This document shows positions 1 to 8,476 of a stretch of 64,000 bases of DNA, in pieces. The number at the start of each line of letters is the position of its first letter. Position 1 is the stretch's first letter. The notes beneath the pieces are model-generated. The model was given only the letters and a program-made list of their open reading frames with translations, had not been told where the DNA came from and searched no databases. A program made the translations under genes and the position numbers. The stretch lies in the NCBI RefSeq assembly GCF_019249295.1, contig NZ_JAESDH010000004.1:211616-275615 (forward strand). The letters are read 5' to 3'. The DNA comes from Alteromonas antoniana (lineage in GTDB: Bacteria > Pseudomonadota > Gammaproteobacteria > Enterobacterales > Alteromonadaceae).

Positions 1-98
1 AATACAGCAATGTGTGAACCAATGGCAATAGAGATGAAGGTTTGCAGGGCATCTACAACTTTACCAATTGGAAAGTGATTGTGATTGTTATTCAACAT
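1..98 (-). CDS. Possible N-terminal fragment of a gene running off the left edge
   Basis: An ATG at 98-96 on the minus strand opens a frame that stays open for 32 codons to the window edge. It begins MLNNNHNHFPIGKVVD and continues into a hydrophobic stretch around FISIAIGSHIAV. The composition looks protein-like, but no good Shine-Dalgarno lies upstream, and the plus strand also has an open frame ending at 76-78. I do not recognise the product; the call rests only on the open frame and residue composition. Confidence 0.3.
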   Translation of the reverse strand, partial: MLNNNHNHFPIGKVVDALQTFISIAIGSHIAV

Positions 99-185
99 GG
101 TATGGTTAGTATGAAGTTAATGCAGCGCGGCTGCCATCTTTCTTACCAAGGAATTCTCATGCAAATCGTTACTAAACAGTACATT

Positions 186-304
186 TATAATATTACCTAC
201 TGATTGCGCCTGACGCTGGTGTTCAGGGGCAAGTTTCGCTTCTGGGCATCGCAGGTATAACGTTTTGCAAAAGCCCAGAATGGTTATCCAATCTGGGCTT
301 TTTT
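186..304 (+). ncRNA. Candidate small RNA or leader RNA ending in a terminator
   Basis: A consensus -10 box TATAAT sits at 186-191, without a convincing -35. It is followed by an imperfect hairpin (about 204-213 with 223-233, one mismatch) and a strong stem at 270-279/292-301 that runs into six T residues. A transcript starting near 198 would be about 105 nt. It could be a free-standing small RNA or an attenuator in front of the small HTH gene at 329. The structure is seen; transcription is inferred. Confidence 0.3.
270..304 (+). terminator. Rho-independent terminator
   Basis: The stem AAAGCCCAGA (270-279) pairs with TCTGGGCTTT (292-301), with a 12-nt loop and a T-run to 304. It lies 25 bp before the small HTH gene, so it ends an upstream transcript or acts as an attenuator. 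Confidence 0.7.
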
Positions 305-328
305 AATGCCCGCCGCAGAGACAAAACT

Positions 329-547
329 ATGAAAGAGTTAACGTTAGGACAGATAAGAAGGCAAAACAGGGTAAAGCAGGAAGTTGTCGCAATGGCGTTG
401 TGTGTGACCGCATCCGGTGTGAGTAAGTTAGAGTCAAAGCGGATCCAGGACGTACCTCTGCATCGCGCTGCCGCGTATCTGGCAGCCGTGGGCGGTGAAA
501 TGAAAATCGAGTTGACGCTGCCCGATGGCGCAAGTTTATCGCTGTAA
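329..547 (+). CDS. Small helix-turn-helix (XRE-like) protein
   Basis: This 72-residue protein looks like a minimal Cro/C1-type DNA-binding domain. LGQIRRQNRVKQEVVAMAL resembles helices 1-2, and ASGVSKLESKRI matches the recognition helix and following turn of the XRE fold (S-x-V-S-K-L-E). The C-terminus (GGEMKIELTLPDG) is like the short beta tail seen in small antitoxin or regulator proteins. There is no toxin partner beside it: the next gene, a secreted esterase, faces the other way. A perfect hairpin follows directly. The target is unknown; a stand-alone regulator or orphan antitoxin is possible. Confidence 0.65.
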   Translation: MKELTLGQIRRQNRVKQEVVAMALCVTASGVSKLESKRIQDVPLHRAAAYLAAVGGEMKIELTLPDGASLSL

Positions 548-550
548 TGA

Positions 551-576
551 AAAGACGTGCTTTGAAGCACGTCTTT
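551..576 (+). terminator. Hairpin terminator after the small HTH gene
   Basis: A perfect 10-bp stem AAAGACGTGC/GCACGTCTTT (551-560 with 567-576) closes a 6-nt loop, 3 bp after the stop of the HTH gene. The T-run is short, so termination may be partial or bidirectional with the convergent esterase gene. Confidence 0.6.
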
Positions 577-655
577 GTAGTTGATTACTTTTACCGGTCA
601 ATATTAAACGGTTTCACGGTATTAAGCCTGGTGTTCATGCAAGCGAAGCATACGG

Positions 656-1945
656 CTAGTTTGTATAGCTAACGCTGTTTTCCCGGAAATACCGTTTGGT
701 GGCAAAATCGTACAGCCAGTCTTTGAATGCTACCCCTTCGGCACTTTTTTCATTGAAAAACGGGCTGGGGCTGCTAACCGGTAGTTCTGTTTGCTCACAG
801 AAATCTGTCAACACAGTGTGGCAGGTACCTTCACCCAGGTAATACTGATAATTCCACGTGAAAGCTGAAATGGTATTAATCGATGTGGCCATTCGAAAGT
901 GCCACGTCAGGAAATACAGAAACTCTGATTCTGATAGTTTCCAGGAAGCGGGGTCCAGGTTGCCTCTGTCAATCTGGTCTGCAATCTTGAAAAACTGTAT
1001 TTGCACGGCATCCAGCCCGGTGGAGTATTGCGCAAATCTGTCAAACGGATACTGATAGGTCAGTGTTTTCATTAACTGATTATTTAGCGAAAATGCGTAA
1101 AACCGCCCCAGCATTCTTTTGTACTGGCGAGGAAGACTCGCTTCCAGATTCCAGGGGCCACCTTCTGTCAGTACATCATCCACAAAGCCTTGTGTCATTA
1201 CACCCATTGCGCCATCTGATAACAGCGCAGTGCGTGAACGTGTAAAAACAGACTCAAAGTAGGGGTAGTTCAGGGTGGCACCATAGCCGCCAGCGCTACT
1301 TCCTGACACCAATACGCTTCTTGGTGTTCTGCCAGGGTAGTTAGTTTTTAGCCACTCTCTTACTGCCATGACATTGTCGTGACCGCGATGCTTTATGAGG
1401 ACAGGCGCGCCGGGTTGCCCGGTAATAGCTCCGGTGCTGTCAGTATAAACATTGTCACTGGATCCAACATGGAGGTCGCCACTGCAGTAGGGAACGAACA
1501 CTTTGTTCCAGTCCCGGAATGGGTTGTCTTCTCGCTCATCGTTAAAGATTCCACCCACTTGTCTGGGATCGTTTTCTGTATAAATAGAGGGGTTGTAGGT
1601 TGGTCGGGATTGCGGATTACCGTCTTGCTGAAGTACCAGAGAGTCAACGCAGGTGGCATCATTCCAGCAAGCTCCACCGCCTTGTAAAAAGATGAGTAAA
1701 TTATCGCTGTCCCCTGGCTGAAAATAAAACCGGAAGTCATTCGGGAGCATAACCGGAATGCCATCTGGACCGGGAACGGGAATTTCATCCATCGCACAGG
1801 ATGGCTGGATTGTTTTTTGCTCTCCACCAGGCAGCGTGACTTCCATAGAGTCCGGAACAGGGATGGTTTGCCACTCACCAGCCTGAATAGTAAAACTACT
1901 GCAGAAAGTGAGCATAGAAAAAGAAAGCAGTTTTTTGAGGGACAT
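656..1945 (-). CDS. Secreted pectin acetylesterase / Notum-like serine hydrolase
   Basis: This is a 429-residue alpha/beta hydrolase of the pectinacetylesterase family. Residues 1-22 form a Sec signal peptide (charged start, hydrophobic core, cut near IQA-GEW). Family landmarks are visible: the oxyanion motif FLQGGGACW (87-94), VPYCSGDLHVG (151-161) and the nucleophile elbow GSSAGG (215-220, likely Ser217). Paired cysteines suggest disulfides, fitting export. Relatives remove acetyl or acyl groups from polysaccharides; the true substrate cannot be read from sequence. The ATG at 1945 has AAGGA about 9 nt upstream. It is monocistronic and divergent from the next gene, with about 290 bp between them. 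Confidence 0.85.
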   Translation of the reverse strand: MSLKKLLSFSMLTFCSSFTIQAGEWQTIPVPDSMEVTLPGGEQKTIQPSCAMDEIPVPGPDGIPVMLPNDFRFYFQPGDSDNLLIFLQGGGACWNDATCVDSLVLQQDGNPQSRPTYNPSIYTENDPRQVGGIFNDEREDNPFRDWNKVFVPYCSGDLHVGSSDNVYTDSTGAITGQPGAPVLIKHRGHDNVMAVREWLKTNYPGRTPRSVLVSGSSAGGYGATLNYPYFESVFTRSRTALLSDGAMGVMTQGFVDDVLTEGGPWNLEASLPRQYKRMLGRFYAFSLNNQLMKTLTYQYPFDRFAQYSTGLDAVQIQFFKIADQIDRGNLDPASWKLSESEFLYFLTWHFRMATSINTISAFTWNYQYYLGEGTCHTVLTDFCEQTELPVSSPSPFFNEKSAEGVAFKDWLYDFATKRYFRENSVSYTN

Positions 1946-2142
1946 GAGGTCATTCCTTGAAAACGAGATTAATAAAATCCTTTACTGCAGGATGTTGAAG
2001 CACTTTGAACCATAGCCATCATTTCACGCTAAGGAAAGAAAAATGAAGACTAAAATGAATGTGCGGACGTGTAAAAAAAGTAAATACACCTTAAAAGGTA
2101 GCTTAGTTCTTTTTTGTTAGAGTAAAATGAATTGCGACTGAC

Positions 2143-2164
2143 ATCAGATAGTAAATAATCTGAT
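2143..2164. promoter_or_regulatory. Inverted repeat between divergent genes
   Basis: ATCAGAT (2143-2149) and its complement ATCTGAT (2158-2164) are separated by 8 bp in the A+T-rich space between the esterase and the methyltransferase. It could be an operator; no regulator can be assigned. Confidence 0.25.
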
Positions 2165-2235
2165 TACCAATATTCATAACTGACTTTTAAATGCTGCGCG
2201 AAAGGTTGTTCGTGGCGTGCCAGGGAAAGGCCTTC

Positions 2236-2964
2236 ATGACCAACCAATTTTTATTGCTTGAGAGCACTGCAGCCGAAACGCGTGTGCTTGAGTCCCGAAT
2301 CAGAGCGCTTCACCAATACCACACACCTTTACACATTCTGGAAGCAGGCTGCGGTCAAAAGTGGACATTGTCGCTTGACGGTATCGATTATTCGCTTACA
2401 GGGATAGACCTGGATGAAGCCGCGTTATCGCTCAGAAAACAAAAGTATGATGACCTGGACAATGCCATTGTTGGTGATCTGACAACCGCATCGTTTTCAG
2501 ATAACAGCTTCCACGTAATCTACAATGCCTATGTTCTTGAACATGTGCATGATGCCCATGCCGTGTTGGAAAACTTCACGCGCTGGCTGAAGCCTGGTGG
2601 ACTGATGATTCTTAAAATACCGGACCGGTATTCGGTTTACGGCTTCCTGGCTCGCTATACACCACACTGGAGCCATGTCTGTTATTACCGCTACGTTAAA
2701 GGAATAAAAACCGCCGGTTTGCCCGGGCATGCCCCATACCCTGTTACCTATGATCCGTTGCTCTCATGTGCAGGGCTGGAGCAATATTGTCAACAACATG
2801 GACTGCGCATCTGTCAGGGCTATCGGAAGGATAATTATCTACGCAAAAAAACAATACGAACCTGGCTGGTGCGTATGGCGGCACAGTGCTTAAGTCTGGC
2901 TGCGCTGGGATATCTTCAGTGGCGGCACAACGATTTGATTCTGGTTCTTCAGAAACCAGAGTGA
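2236..2964 (+). CDS. Class I SAM-dependent methyltransferase
   Basis: This is a Methyltransf_11-type Rossmann enzyme of 242 residues from the chosen start. Motif I is seen as ILEAGCGQ, the acidic SAM-ribose residue in TGIDLDE, motif II in the VGDLTT region, and the post-motif YVLEHVHD followed by WLKPGGLMILKIPD. An ATG also occurs at 2191, but the one at 2236 has AGGGAAAGG just upstream, and the extra residues add nothing to the fold. The C-terminal third, with aromatic and basic residues, may define the substrate, which is unknown. It stands alone upstream of upp. Confidence 0.75.
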   Translation: MTNQFLLLESTAAETRVLESRIRALHQYHTPLHILEAGCGQKWTLSLDGIDYSLTGIDLDEAALSLRKQKYDDLDNAIVGDLTTASFSDNSFHVIYNAYVLEHVHDAHAVLENFTRWLKPGGLMILKIPDRYSVYGFLARYTPHWSHVCYYRYVKGIKTAGLPGHAPYPVTYDPLLSCAGLEQYCQQHGLRICQGYRKDNYLRKKTIRTWLVRMAAQCLSLAALGYLQWRHNDLILVLQKPE

Positions 2965-3115
2965 CCATGGACTTGTTCGTACCTTCCCTTGTATTCCACT
3001 TCACAGAGTGCTGGCTTGTTTTACTGTCGGAAAAACGATAAGGCGTGTGGTTGAGGGTTCGCAGTCGCGCTGATATGGCGTAACATATCAATACTATCCA
3101 TCAACAGAGAGCGTT

Positions 3116-3745
3116 ATGGCCGTTCATGAGATTACCCACCCGCTGATCCAACACAAAATTGGGCTAATGCGAGATGCAAATATCAGTAGTAAAGATTTCA
3201 GGGAGTTATCCAGTGAAGTTGGCAACTTGCTAACTTACGAAGCAACCCGTGCATTGCCTACTGAAGCGGCTGTGATTAAAGGCTGGTCTGGTGAAGATAT
3301 TTCGGTAAAGCGCATTAAAGGGAAAAAAATTACCGTTGTGCCCATACTGCGCGCCGGATTGGGGATGCTTAATGGCGTAATGGAGCTAATTCCAAACGCG
3401 AAGATCAGTGTGGTAGGGTTATATCGTGATGAAGAAACGCTGGAGCCCGTGCCTTATTTTGACAAGGTTGTAAAAGATATTGAGCAGCGCATAGCCCTTA
3501 TCGTTGACCCTATGCTGGCCACTGGCGGCACGCTTATCGCCACCATCGATTTGCTAAAGCAAAAGGGATGTACTCATATAATGGGGCTGTTTTTAGTGGC
3601 TGCACCTGAGGGTATCAAAGCCGTAACAGACGCCCACCCGGATGTGGATATTTTCACTGCCTCTATCGATGACCAGCTTAACGACCAGGGATATATTCTT
3701 CCGGGCCTTGGCGATGCCGGTGATAAAATCTTCGGTACTCGGTAA
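3116..3745 (+). CDS. upp: Uracil phosphoribosyltransferase
   Basis: This cytoplasmic salvage enzyme makes UMP from uracil and PRPP. The 209-residue length is typical. The PRPP loop is [11 protein letters not shown] (130-140), preceded by the family segment [10 protein letters not shown] (76-85), and the C-terminus carries [10 protein letters not shown] as in Upp proteins. AGAGAG precedes the ATG. No uraA permease lies next to it in this window. No clear intrinsic terminator was found after the stop. Confidence 0.96.
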   Translation: MAVHEITHPLIQHKIGLMRDANISSKDFRELSSEVGNLLTYEATRALPTEAAVIKGWSGEDISVKRIKGKKITVVPILRAGLGMLNGVMELIPNAKISVVGLYRDEETLEPVPYFDKVVKDIEQRIALIVDPMLATGGTLIATIDLLKQKGCTHIMGLFLVAAPEGIKAVTDAHPDVDIFTASIDDQLNDQGYILPGLGDAGDKIFGTR

Positions 3746-4081
3746 CGGCGCAACAAAAAACGACGATGCCGAGGTAATTATCTTGGCTGACTGCATCGTA
3801 TTGAGAGCGGTTGATGCCACAATCTGCTCTTTTCTACGTTGCCATCACTTCTTATTTTCATGCTATCAATGTCTTCGGAAACTTCATAACGGGAATATAA
3901 ATTTACGTTGTATTAATCGATTAAGTCTCGTTTATACTAGGCTATGCTGGTGCTATTTAATTACACTGTATTGATTAGGATGTAAGTAGGGAGTAGTGTA
4001 GAGCGATCGCACAGCTTTCGTGGTAAGCCGATGCCTTTCACGTGTTAACCACCCATCGGGCATAAACAATGAAGTAACCGT
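3746..4081. other. Gene-free stretch with the control region of the LacI-type gene
   Basis: This 336-bp stretch has no convincing gene. It carries a candidate promoter (TTGTAT at 3908-3913, TATACT at 3933-3938, 19-bp spacer) and the palindrome TTAATCGATTAA at 3913-3924 between the two boxes. A GCGATCGC palindrome lies near 4003. Confidence 0.5.
3912..3925. promoter_or_regulatory. Candidate LacI-family operator at the regulator's own promoter
   Basis: ATTAATCGATTAAG contains a perfect 12-bp palindrome with a central CG, the usual geometry of LacI-family operators. It lies between candidate -35 and -10 boxes upstream of the regulator. A 14-bp site differing at two positions (CTTAATTGATTAAG) occurs at 11491-11504, upstream of the TonB receptor. 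Regulation is inferred. Confidence 0.4.
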
Positions 4082-5107
4082 ATGAAAAAAGTGAAACTCA
4101 CGTTGAAAGACGTTGCCGCAAAACTTGATGTCTCAACGGCAACCATATCTAACGCATTCAACCGGCCTGACCAGCTCTCTGCGGCTAAGCGGGAAGAAAT
4201 CCTGTCTGCCTGCAAAAAAATTGGCTATCACGGCCCGAATAAAGCGGCGCAAATACTGCGCAAAGGTCAGTCAAACATTGTTGCGCTGGTGCTGGCAGAC
4301 AGCATTGAATACGTGGTTAGTGATCCCGTCGCGAGTAAATTCATACAAGGCGTCTCCAGCGTGCTGCAGAAACAAAACAAACATTTGCTCCTGTATGCCG
4401 GTGACTCAAAAAGCATACTGGACGTGGTTGATTTTGTTGATGGCTTTATTTGCTACGGTGCCCCGCGCAACGCCGGACTGACGCAGGAAATTATCCAGCA
4501 GAATAAGCCAGCAGTAGCGGTAGATTTTAATATTGAAGGTTGTCCTGCCATTAATATTGACAACGAAGAAGCGTCCTATCAGGTGGCAAAACTGGCCCTG
4601 AAAGAGGGCGACAGGGTTGCTATTTTAGGATTGCGACTTATCGACGCCCCCACGACTTGCCGAATCTATGACAGTCCACTGGTGGAAACTGCACGTTCGA
4701 TTTCTCACCGGCGACTGGACGGATATATGCGAGCCATCAGTGAAACCGGAAACAGCGTTGGCGGAGACTGGATCTGGCATATACCGGAAAGTGACAGCAA
4801 TTACGCACGTCAGGCGGCGAAAGAGGTGCTTTCAAGCTCTCCACGTCCAGATACCATATTATGCATGAGTGACATCATTGCGCTGGAGTTACTGCAATGT
4901 GCCATGTCCATGGGTATCAGGGTGCCTGATGAGTTAAAGATTACCGGGTTTGATGGCATAGACGAGGCGCTTCGTACTCGTCCGTATCTCACCACAGTCT
5001 GTCAGTCGAGCCTGGAAAAAGGTGCGCTGGCAGCTACCACATTGCTTAGCGGCAACGCCGATTCTTCTGAGCTATCCTTCGAGTTAAAAACGGGCGAAAC
5101 CACCTGA
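4082..5107 (+). CDS. LacI/GalR-family transcriptional regulator
   Basis: This 341-residue regulator has an N-terminal HTH typical of LacI proteins (LTLKDVAAKLDVSTATISNA, residues 7-26) and the hinge-helix region with KAAQILRKGQSNIVALVLAD. A periplasmic-binding-protein-like sensor follows, with FVDGFICYG and a C-terminal GFDGIDEA segment. It is convergent with the halogenase pair and probably controls that module with the TonB receptor, sensing a sugar or related ligand. Such regulators are normally repressors released by ligand. A hairpin overlapping its stop codon may terminate the transcript. Confidence 0.88.
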   Translation: MKKVKLTLKDVAAKLDVSTATISNAFNRPDQLSAAKREEILSACKKIGYHGPNKAAQILRKGQSNIVALVLADSIEYVVSDPVASKFIQGVSSVLQKQNKHLLLYAGDSKSILDVVDFVDGFICYGAPRNAGLTQEIIQQNKPAVAVDFNIEGCPAINIDNEEASYQVAKLALKEGDRVAILGLRLIDAPTTCRIYDSPLVETARSISHRRLDGYMRAISETGNSVGGDWIWHIPESDSNYARQAAKEVLSSSPRPDTILCMSDIIALELLQCAMSMGIRVPDELKITGFDGIDEALRTRPYLTTVCQSSLEKGALAATTLLSGNADSSELSFELKTGETT

Positions 5108-5121
5108 CTGCTTCAGGTGGT
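5099..5121 (+). terminator. Hairpin overlapping the stop codon of the LacI-type gene
   Basis: ACCACCTGA (5099-5107) pairs perfectly with TCAGGTGGT (5113-5121) around a 5-nt loop. The TGA stop is inside the stem. Only a weak T-rich tail follows. Confidence 0.5.
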
Positions 5122-5306
5122 GTTTGGTCGACACGCACTGTTGAGAGACTTCCGGCTTACGCGGTATCAGTCAGCCGGTAACAAGGGGGGATAACCAGGC
5201 TGATACTTATCCGCAATCGTATGCGCGCTTTGCGCTGATAACACCATATTGCGAATTAATGCGATGTATCGCGAGCCGGTTTCCGTCTGCTATTTGCACG
5301 ATGGTC

Positions 5307-6800
5307 CTATCTGCCAGCCAGATGCTGCTCATGAGGCGCAAAGTTAAGTGCGCAGCGGGTAAAGAAGTCAGCGAGATCATTTTCCTCAAACAAATCACCG
5401 GTACCCGGTTGATTAGGCGCGACTGGTGGAAAAATACCATATCCCGCCAGCATGCAGTGCCACGACGTCGACCCGAAGTGTGAAGCCAGGTCCTGTCGCT
5501 GAATTTCCTGAGTCAGATCTCCCTTGCGATACCATACATCCAGCAACTGAAGCAACGGCTCTGACAACGTCATGTTGTTGCGGTTATCCCGCCAATAGTC
5601 AGAATCATCCCGCGTGTTTAATTTGTAGTGGGCCACAATATAATCACGTACACGTTCAAAGCGTTCAGACATCGCTGTATTGTAAGAGCGCTGATTTTTG
5701 TTCGTCATTTCGCCTTCGATAAAGGCATCAAGGAAAGTCTCAATTCCGATTTGAACGAGGTGAAGAGCAGTAGCCTCAAGGGGCTCAATAAACCCCTGCG
5801 ACAGCCCAAGTCCCAGACAATTATGGCTCCAGTGTTGCTCGGTCTGACCAACCCGCATCGTTAAGTGTCTGGCCGGAATATCTGCTTCCAGTAAGCCTAA
5901 ATGTCGGCGAAGTTCTGCTTCTGCGTTGTCAGCACTGAGATAGTCCTGACTGTAAACATAGCCATTTCCGGTACGATTGGTCAGAGGTATTTGCCAGCAC
6001 CAACCCGTTGATAGTGCAGTAGCGCGGGTTTCCACGGGGGGCTGGGGGATGGCGTCAGTAGGCAATACCACGGCGGCGTCATTAAATAAATTTTCTTTAA
6101 AAGAGCGAAATTTAACGCCAAGCGTATTTTGCAGCAGCAAGGCGCGAAACCCCGAACAATCGACAAAAAAGTCGCCGGCTAGGTGTTGTCCATCGTGGGT
6201 TATCAGCTCGGCAATATCACCATTGTTATGCGTTGTCGCACTTTCTACCTGAGTCTGAATGTGGTTTACACCTTGCGCTATTGCACGGTGTTTCAGGAAT
6301 TCACCCAGCTTCCCTGAGTCGAAGTGGTAGCCATATTCTATGCGAAACGGAAAGTTCTCCGGCGTCACCGGTGCCAACTGCTGATTGGCAAGATAACCGT
6401 TAAATAAAAATTTATCGGGAGAGGTTTCAACGTCCAGGCCAAGCCGGCGCGTGCGGCAGTTTACATGAAAAGGTCGTTCACTAAAGGTATCCAGCTGAGA
6501 GATAAACGGGTGGCTGTAATTGTCCGGCCCCATGCCAGGACTCCAGCCGGAAAAACGGATACTGACTTTATAGGTGGCATTACATTCGGCCATCCAGACC
6601 GATTCCGGTATATCAAGGTCGCTGAAAAAACGTTTCAGCGTTGGTGTAGAGCCTTCGCCAACGCCAACAATACCGATGTCGGGCGATTCGATGAGTGAAA
6701 CCTTAACCGCTTTATCCTGTAACCGATGGGCAAACAGGTTTGCCGCCATCCAGCCCGCGGTGCCGCCACCCAGTATGACAATATGAAAAGGTGATGGCAC
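5307..6800 (-). CDS. Flavin-dependent tryptophan-halogenase-family protein (second of pair)
   Basis: This 497-residue FADH2-dependent halogenase-like enzyme has the dinucleotide fold GGGTAGWMAA (11-20) and GVGEGSTP. Family landmarks are present: a lysine at position 78 (NATYK) aligned with the catalytic Lys79 of PrnA/RebH, the signature WCWQIP (267-272), and Glu342 in IEPLEAT, matching the second conserved acid. The catalytic set therefore seems intact. The start lies 1 bp after the stop of the upstream paralogue, so the two are co-transcribed. Relatives beside TonB receptors are common in marine and xanthomonad uptake loci; their substrates are mostly undefined and need not be tryptophan. 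Confidence 0.87.
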   Translation of the reverse strand: MPSPFHIVILGGGTAGWMAANLFAHRLQDKAVKVSLIESPDIGIVGVGEGSTPTLKRFFSDLDIPESVWMAECNATYKVSIRFSGWSPGMGPDNYSHPFISQLDTFSERPFHVNCRTRRLGLDVETSPDKFLFNGYLANQQLAPVTPENFPFRIEYGYHFDSGKLGEFLKHRAIAQGVNHIQTQVESATTHNNGDIAELITHDGQHLAGDFFVDCSGFRALLLQNTLGVKFRSFKENLFNDAAVVLPTDAIPQPPVETRATALSTGWCWQIPLTNRTGNGYVYSQDYLSADNAEAELRRHLGLLEADIPARHLTMRVGQTEQHWSHNCLGLGLSQGFIEPLEATALHLVQIGIETFLDAFIEGEMTNKNQRSYNTAMSERFERVRDYIVAHYKLNTRDDSDYWRDNRNNMTLSEPLLQLLDVWYRKGDLTQEIQRQDLASHFGSTSWHCMLAGYGIFPPVAPNQPGTGDLFEENDLADFFTRCALNFAPHEQHLAGR

Positions 6801-6801
6801 G

Positions 6802-8295
6802 TCAGGCTCCTGTGTATCGCGTTAAAAATTCATCATGAGCCAGCATTTTCTCGAGCGGCTGGCGCTTCGCATCATAAATTTTACTCAGTGTCTGTTTCAG
6901 CGTTGCTGCATCGGGCAAGTCAGCTGAGGGATGATAATCGACGGGGGTAATGCCTTGTCCCATCATCACCTGTACCCAGGACGCATCGCGGAAGATATCG
7001 TTGTTTTCGTTAAAAATTGCCGATGTAGTCCTAAATGCCTCGATCTTTTGTTTAAGACGTTCTGGTATCGACATGGCACGCATATCGCGCCAGAAATCGG
7101 AATCATCGCGTTCATTAACGTGATAATGCAGGATGATGAAATCACGGATAGTCTCAAATTCGTGTTTTGATTCCGCATTGTATAAATCGACAATACTCTG
7201 CTGTACGCCGTGGTTCGGAAACATTTTCATCAGGCGCACAATACCTGACTGAATAAGATGGATGCTGGTGGACTCGAGAGGCTCCAGAAATCCGCTGGAA
7301 AGACCAATGGAAACCACATTTTTGTGCCACTGCTGCTCGGTGCGACCGGTTCTGAAGCTGATTTTACGTGGCGTATCCAGTGCCTCAGAATCCAGGTTAC
7401 CCATCAGGGTATTGTGAGCCTCATCATCACTCATATACTGACTGGAGTAGACGATACCGTTGCCGTTTCGATGCGTAAGCGGAATTCGCCACTGCCAGCC
7501 GACCTTATGGGCGATACTGCGCGTGTAGGGCAGCGTGCTCTCGAAACGTTTGGATGGCACAGCCAGTGCAGAGTCAGCGGGCAGCCAGTGACTCCAGTCT
7601 TCATAGTTTACGCCCAGTGTTTTCTGGCTCAGTAGCGCGCGGGTACCGGTACAGTCGATAAACAAATCACCCTCGATGACCTCGCCACTTTTAAGCTGCA
7701 GCGCTGTGATAAAACCTGTGTCGGTGTCTTGCCGGACGTGTTCTATCATCCCTTCAGTGCGCACTACGCCAAGTTGCTCTGCCACCTTGCGTAAAAATTT
7801 ACCATACAGCGCCGAGTCAAAATGATAGGCGTACTGCATATCAAACATCGGATTCTGGGTATTAATTTTATTGAATTTGCCCAAGTCACAGCACAGCGCG
7901 TTAAGGTCGTAATCCCATAAAGAGGCATCTGTCAGGCCCTCTTTTTTGCCGCGCATCCAGTAATGGTGGAAGCCGCTGAAACCCAGTTGTGCACCGGGAG
8001 CGCCAAAGGTATGCAGATATTTCTCGCCAGGCACCCGCCAGTTTTCAAAGCTGATTGCCAGCTTGATTGTCGCGTGCGTTTCTTTCAGAAATGCCTTCTC
8101 ATCAATGCCCAGAAACTGGTTAAAGGTTTGAATTGGCGGGATGGTTGCCTCGCCAACACCGACAATACCAATCTCTTCTGACTCTACCAGACGGATATGA
8201 ATATGTTTGGGTAAGGTTTTGCGCAACAGGGAGGCGGCCATCCAGCCAGCTGTTCCGCCACCTGCAATAACCAGTTTACGTACGGGGTTTTGCAT
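6802..8295 (-). CDS. Flavin-dependent tryptophan-halogenase-family protein (first of pair)
   Basis: This paralogue has the same length (497 residues) as its downstream neighbour but a clearly different sequence. It shows AGGGTAGWMA (11-20), GVGEATIP, Lys78 (HATIK) in the PrnA Lys79 position, WQWRIP (267-272) and LEPLEST, where Glu341-Ser-Thr corresponds to the catalytic Glu and chloride-binding region. The duplication is old enough for strong divergence, which suggests different substrates or a heteromeric arrangement. It is read from its own promoter region downstream of the TonB receptor terminator. No flavin reductase gene is adjacent, so FADH2 must come from elsewhere. Confidence 0.87.
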   Translation of the reverse strand: MQNPVRKLVIAGGGTAGWMAASLLRKTLPKHIHIRLVESEEIGIVGVGEATIPPIQTFNQFLGIDEKAFLKETHATIKLAISFENWRVPGEKYLHTFGAPGAQLGFSGFHHYWMRGKKEGLTDASLWDYDLNALCCDLGKFNKINTQNPMFDMQYAYHFDSALYGKFLRKVAEQLGVVRTEGMIEHVRQDTDTGFITALQLKSGEVIEGDLFIDCTGTRALLSQKTLGVNYEDWSHWLPADSALAVPSKRFESTLPYTRSIAHKVGWQWRIPLTHRNGNGIVYSSQYMSDDEAHNTLMGNLDSEALDTPRKISFRTGRTEQQWHKNVVSIGLSSGFLEPLESTSIHLIQSGIVRLMKMFPNHGVQQSIVDLYNAESKHEFETIRDFIILHYHVNERDDSDFWRDMRAMSIPERLKQKIEAFRTTSAIFNENNDIFRDASWVQVMMGQGITPVDYHPSADLPDAATLKQTLSKIYDAKRQPLEKMLAHDEFLTRYTGA

Positions 8296-8434
8296 GCAGA
8301 ATTATCCGGATATGACTTCAATGCGTTAACTTTGCTTTTGACACTACCTAAAGTAAAGCCAAAAGGTAAATTAATCCTTTATGAAAACGTATGGAATACG
8401 TAATCGCGTTAAAGCTGTCGCTATCGTAAAGTAA

Positions 8435-8461
8435 AAAGCCCCTGCGAAAAGCAGGGGCTTT
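8435..8461 (-). terminator. Rho-independent terminator of the TonB receptor gene
   Basis: An 11-bp perfect stem, AAAGCCCCTGC at 8435-8445 with its complement at 8451-8461, closes a 5-nt loop. On the minus strand it ends in TTTTTAC. It begins 16 bp after the receptor stop and separates it from the halogenase genes. Confidence 0.9.
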
Positions 8462-8476
8462 GCCTGTGCTCTTTGC

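Larger units (their letters stand above)
1..328. other. Mostly non-coding left-edge stretch
   Basis: No complete gene is convincing here. The stretch holds the possible partial minus-strand gene (1-98), a 14-codon ORF at 159-203 behind AAGGA, a TATAAT box inside that ORF, and the hairpin plus terminator pair at 204-304. Confidence 0.5.

Noticed and set aside
159..203. 14-codon ORF with AAGGA upstream (MQIVTKQYIYNITY)
   Set aside because: Too short, with no repeated codons typical of leader peptides, and its bases overlap the TATAAT box; kept only as part of the gene-free description.
1393..1953. 186-residue ORF in another frame of the pectin acetylesterase-like gene
   Set aside because: Shadow frame: low-complexity, no motif, while the overlapping frame has a signal peptide and the GSSAGG active site.
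3642..3974. 110-residue ORF overlapping the end of upp
   Set aside because: No ribosome site or motif; its first part overlaps upp in another frame and the rest is the control region of the regulator.
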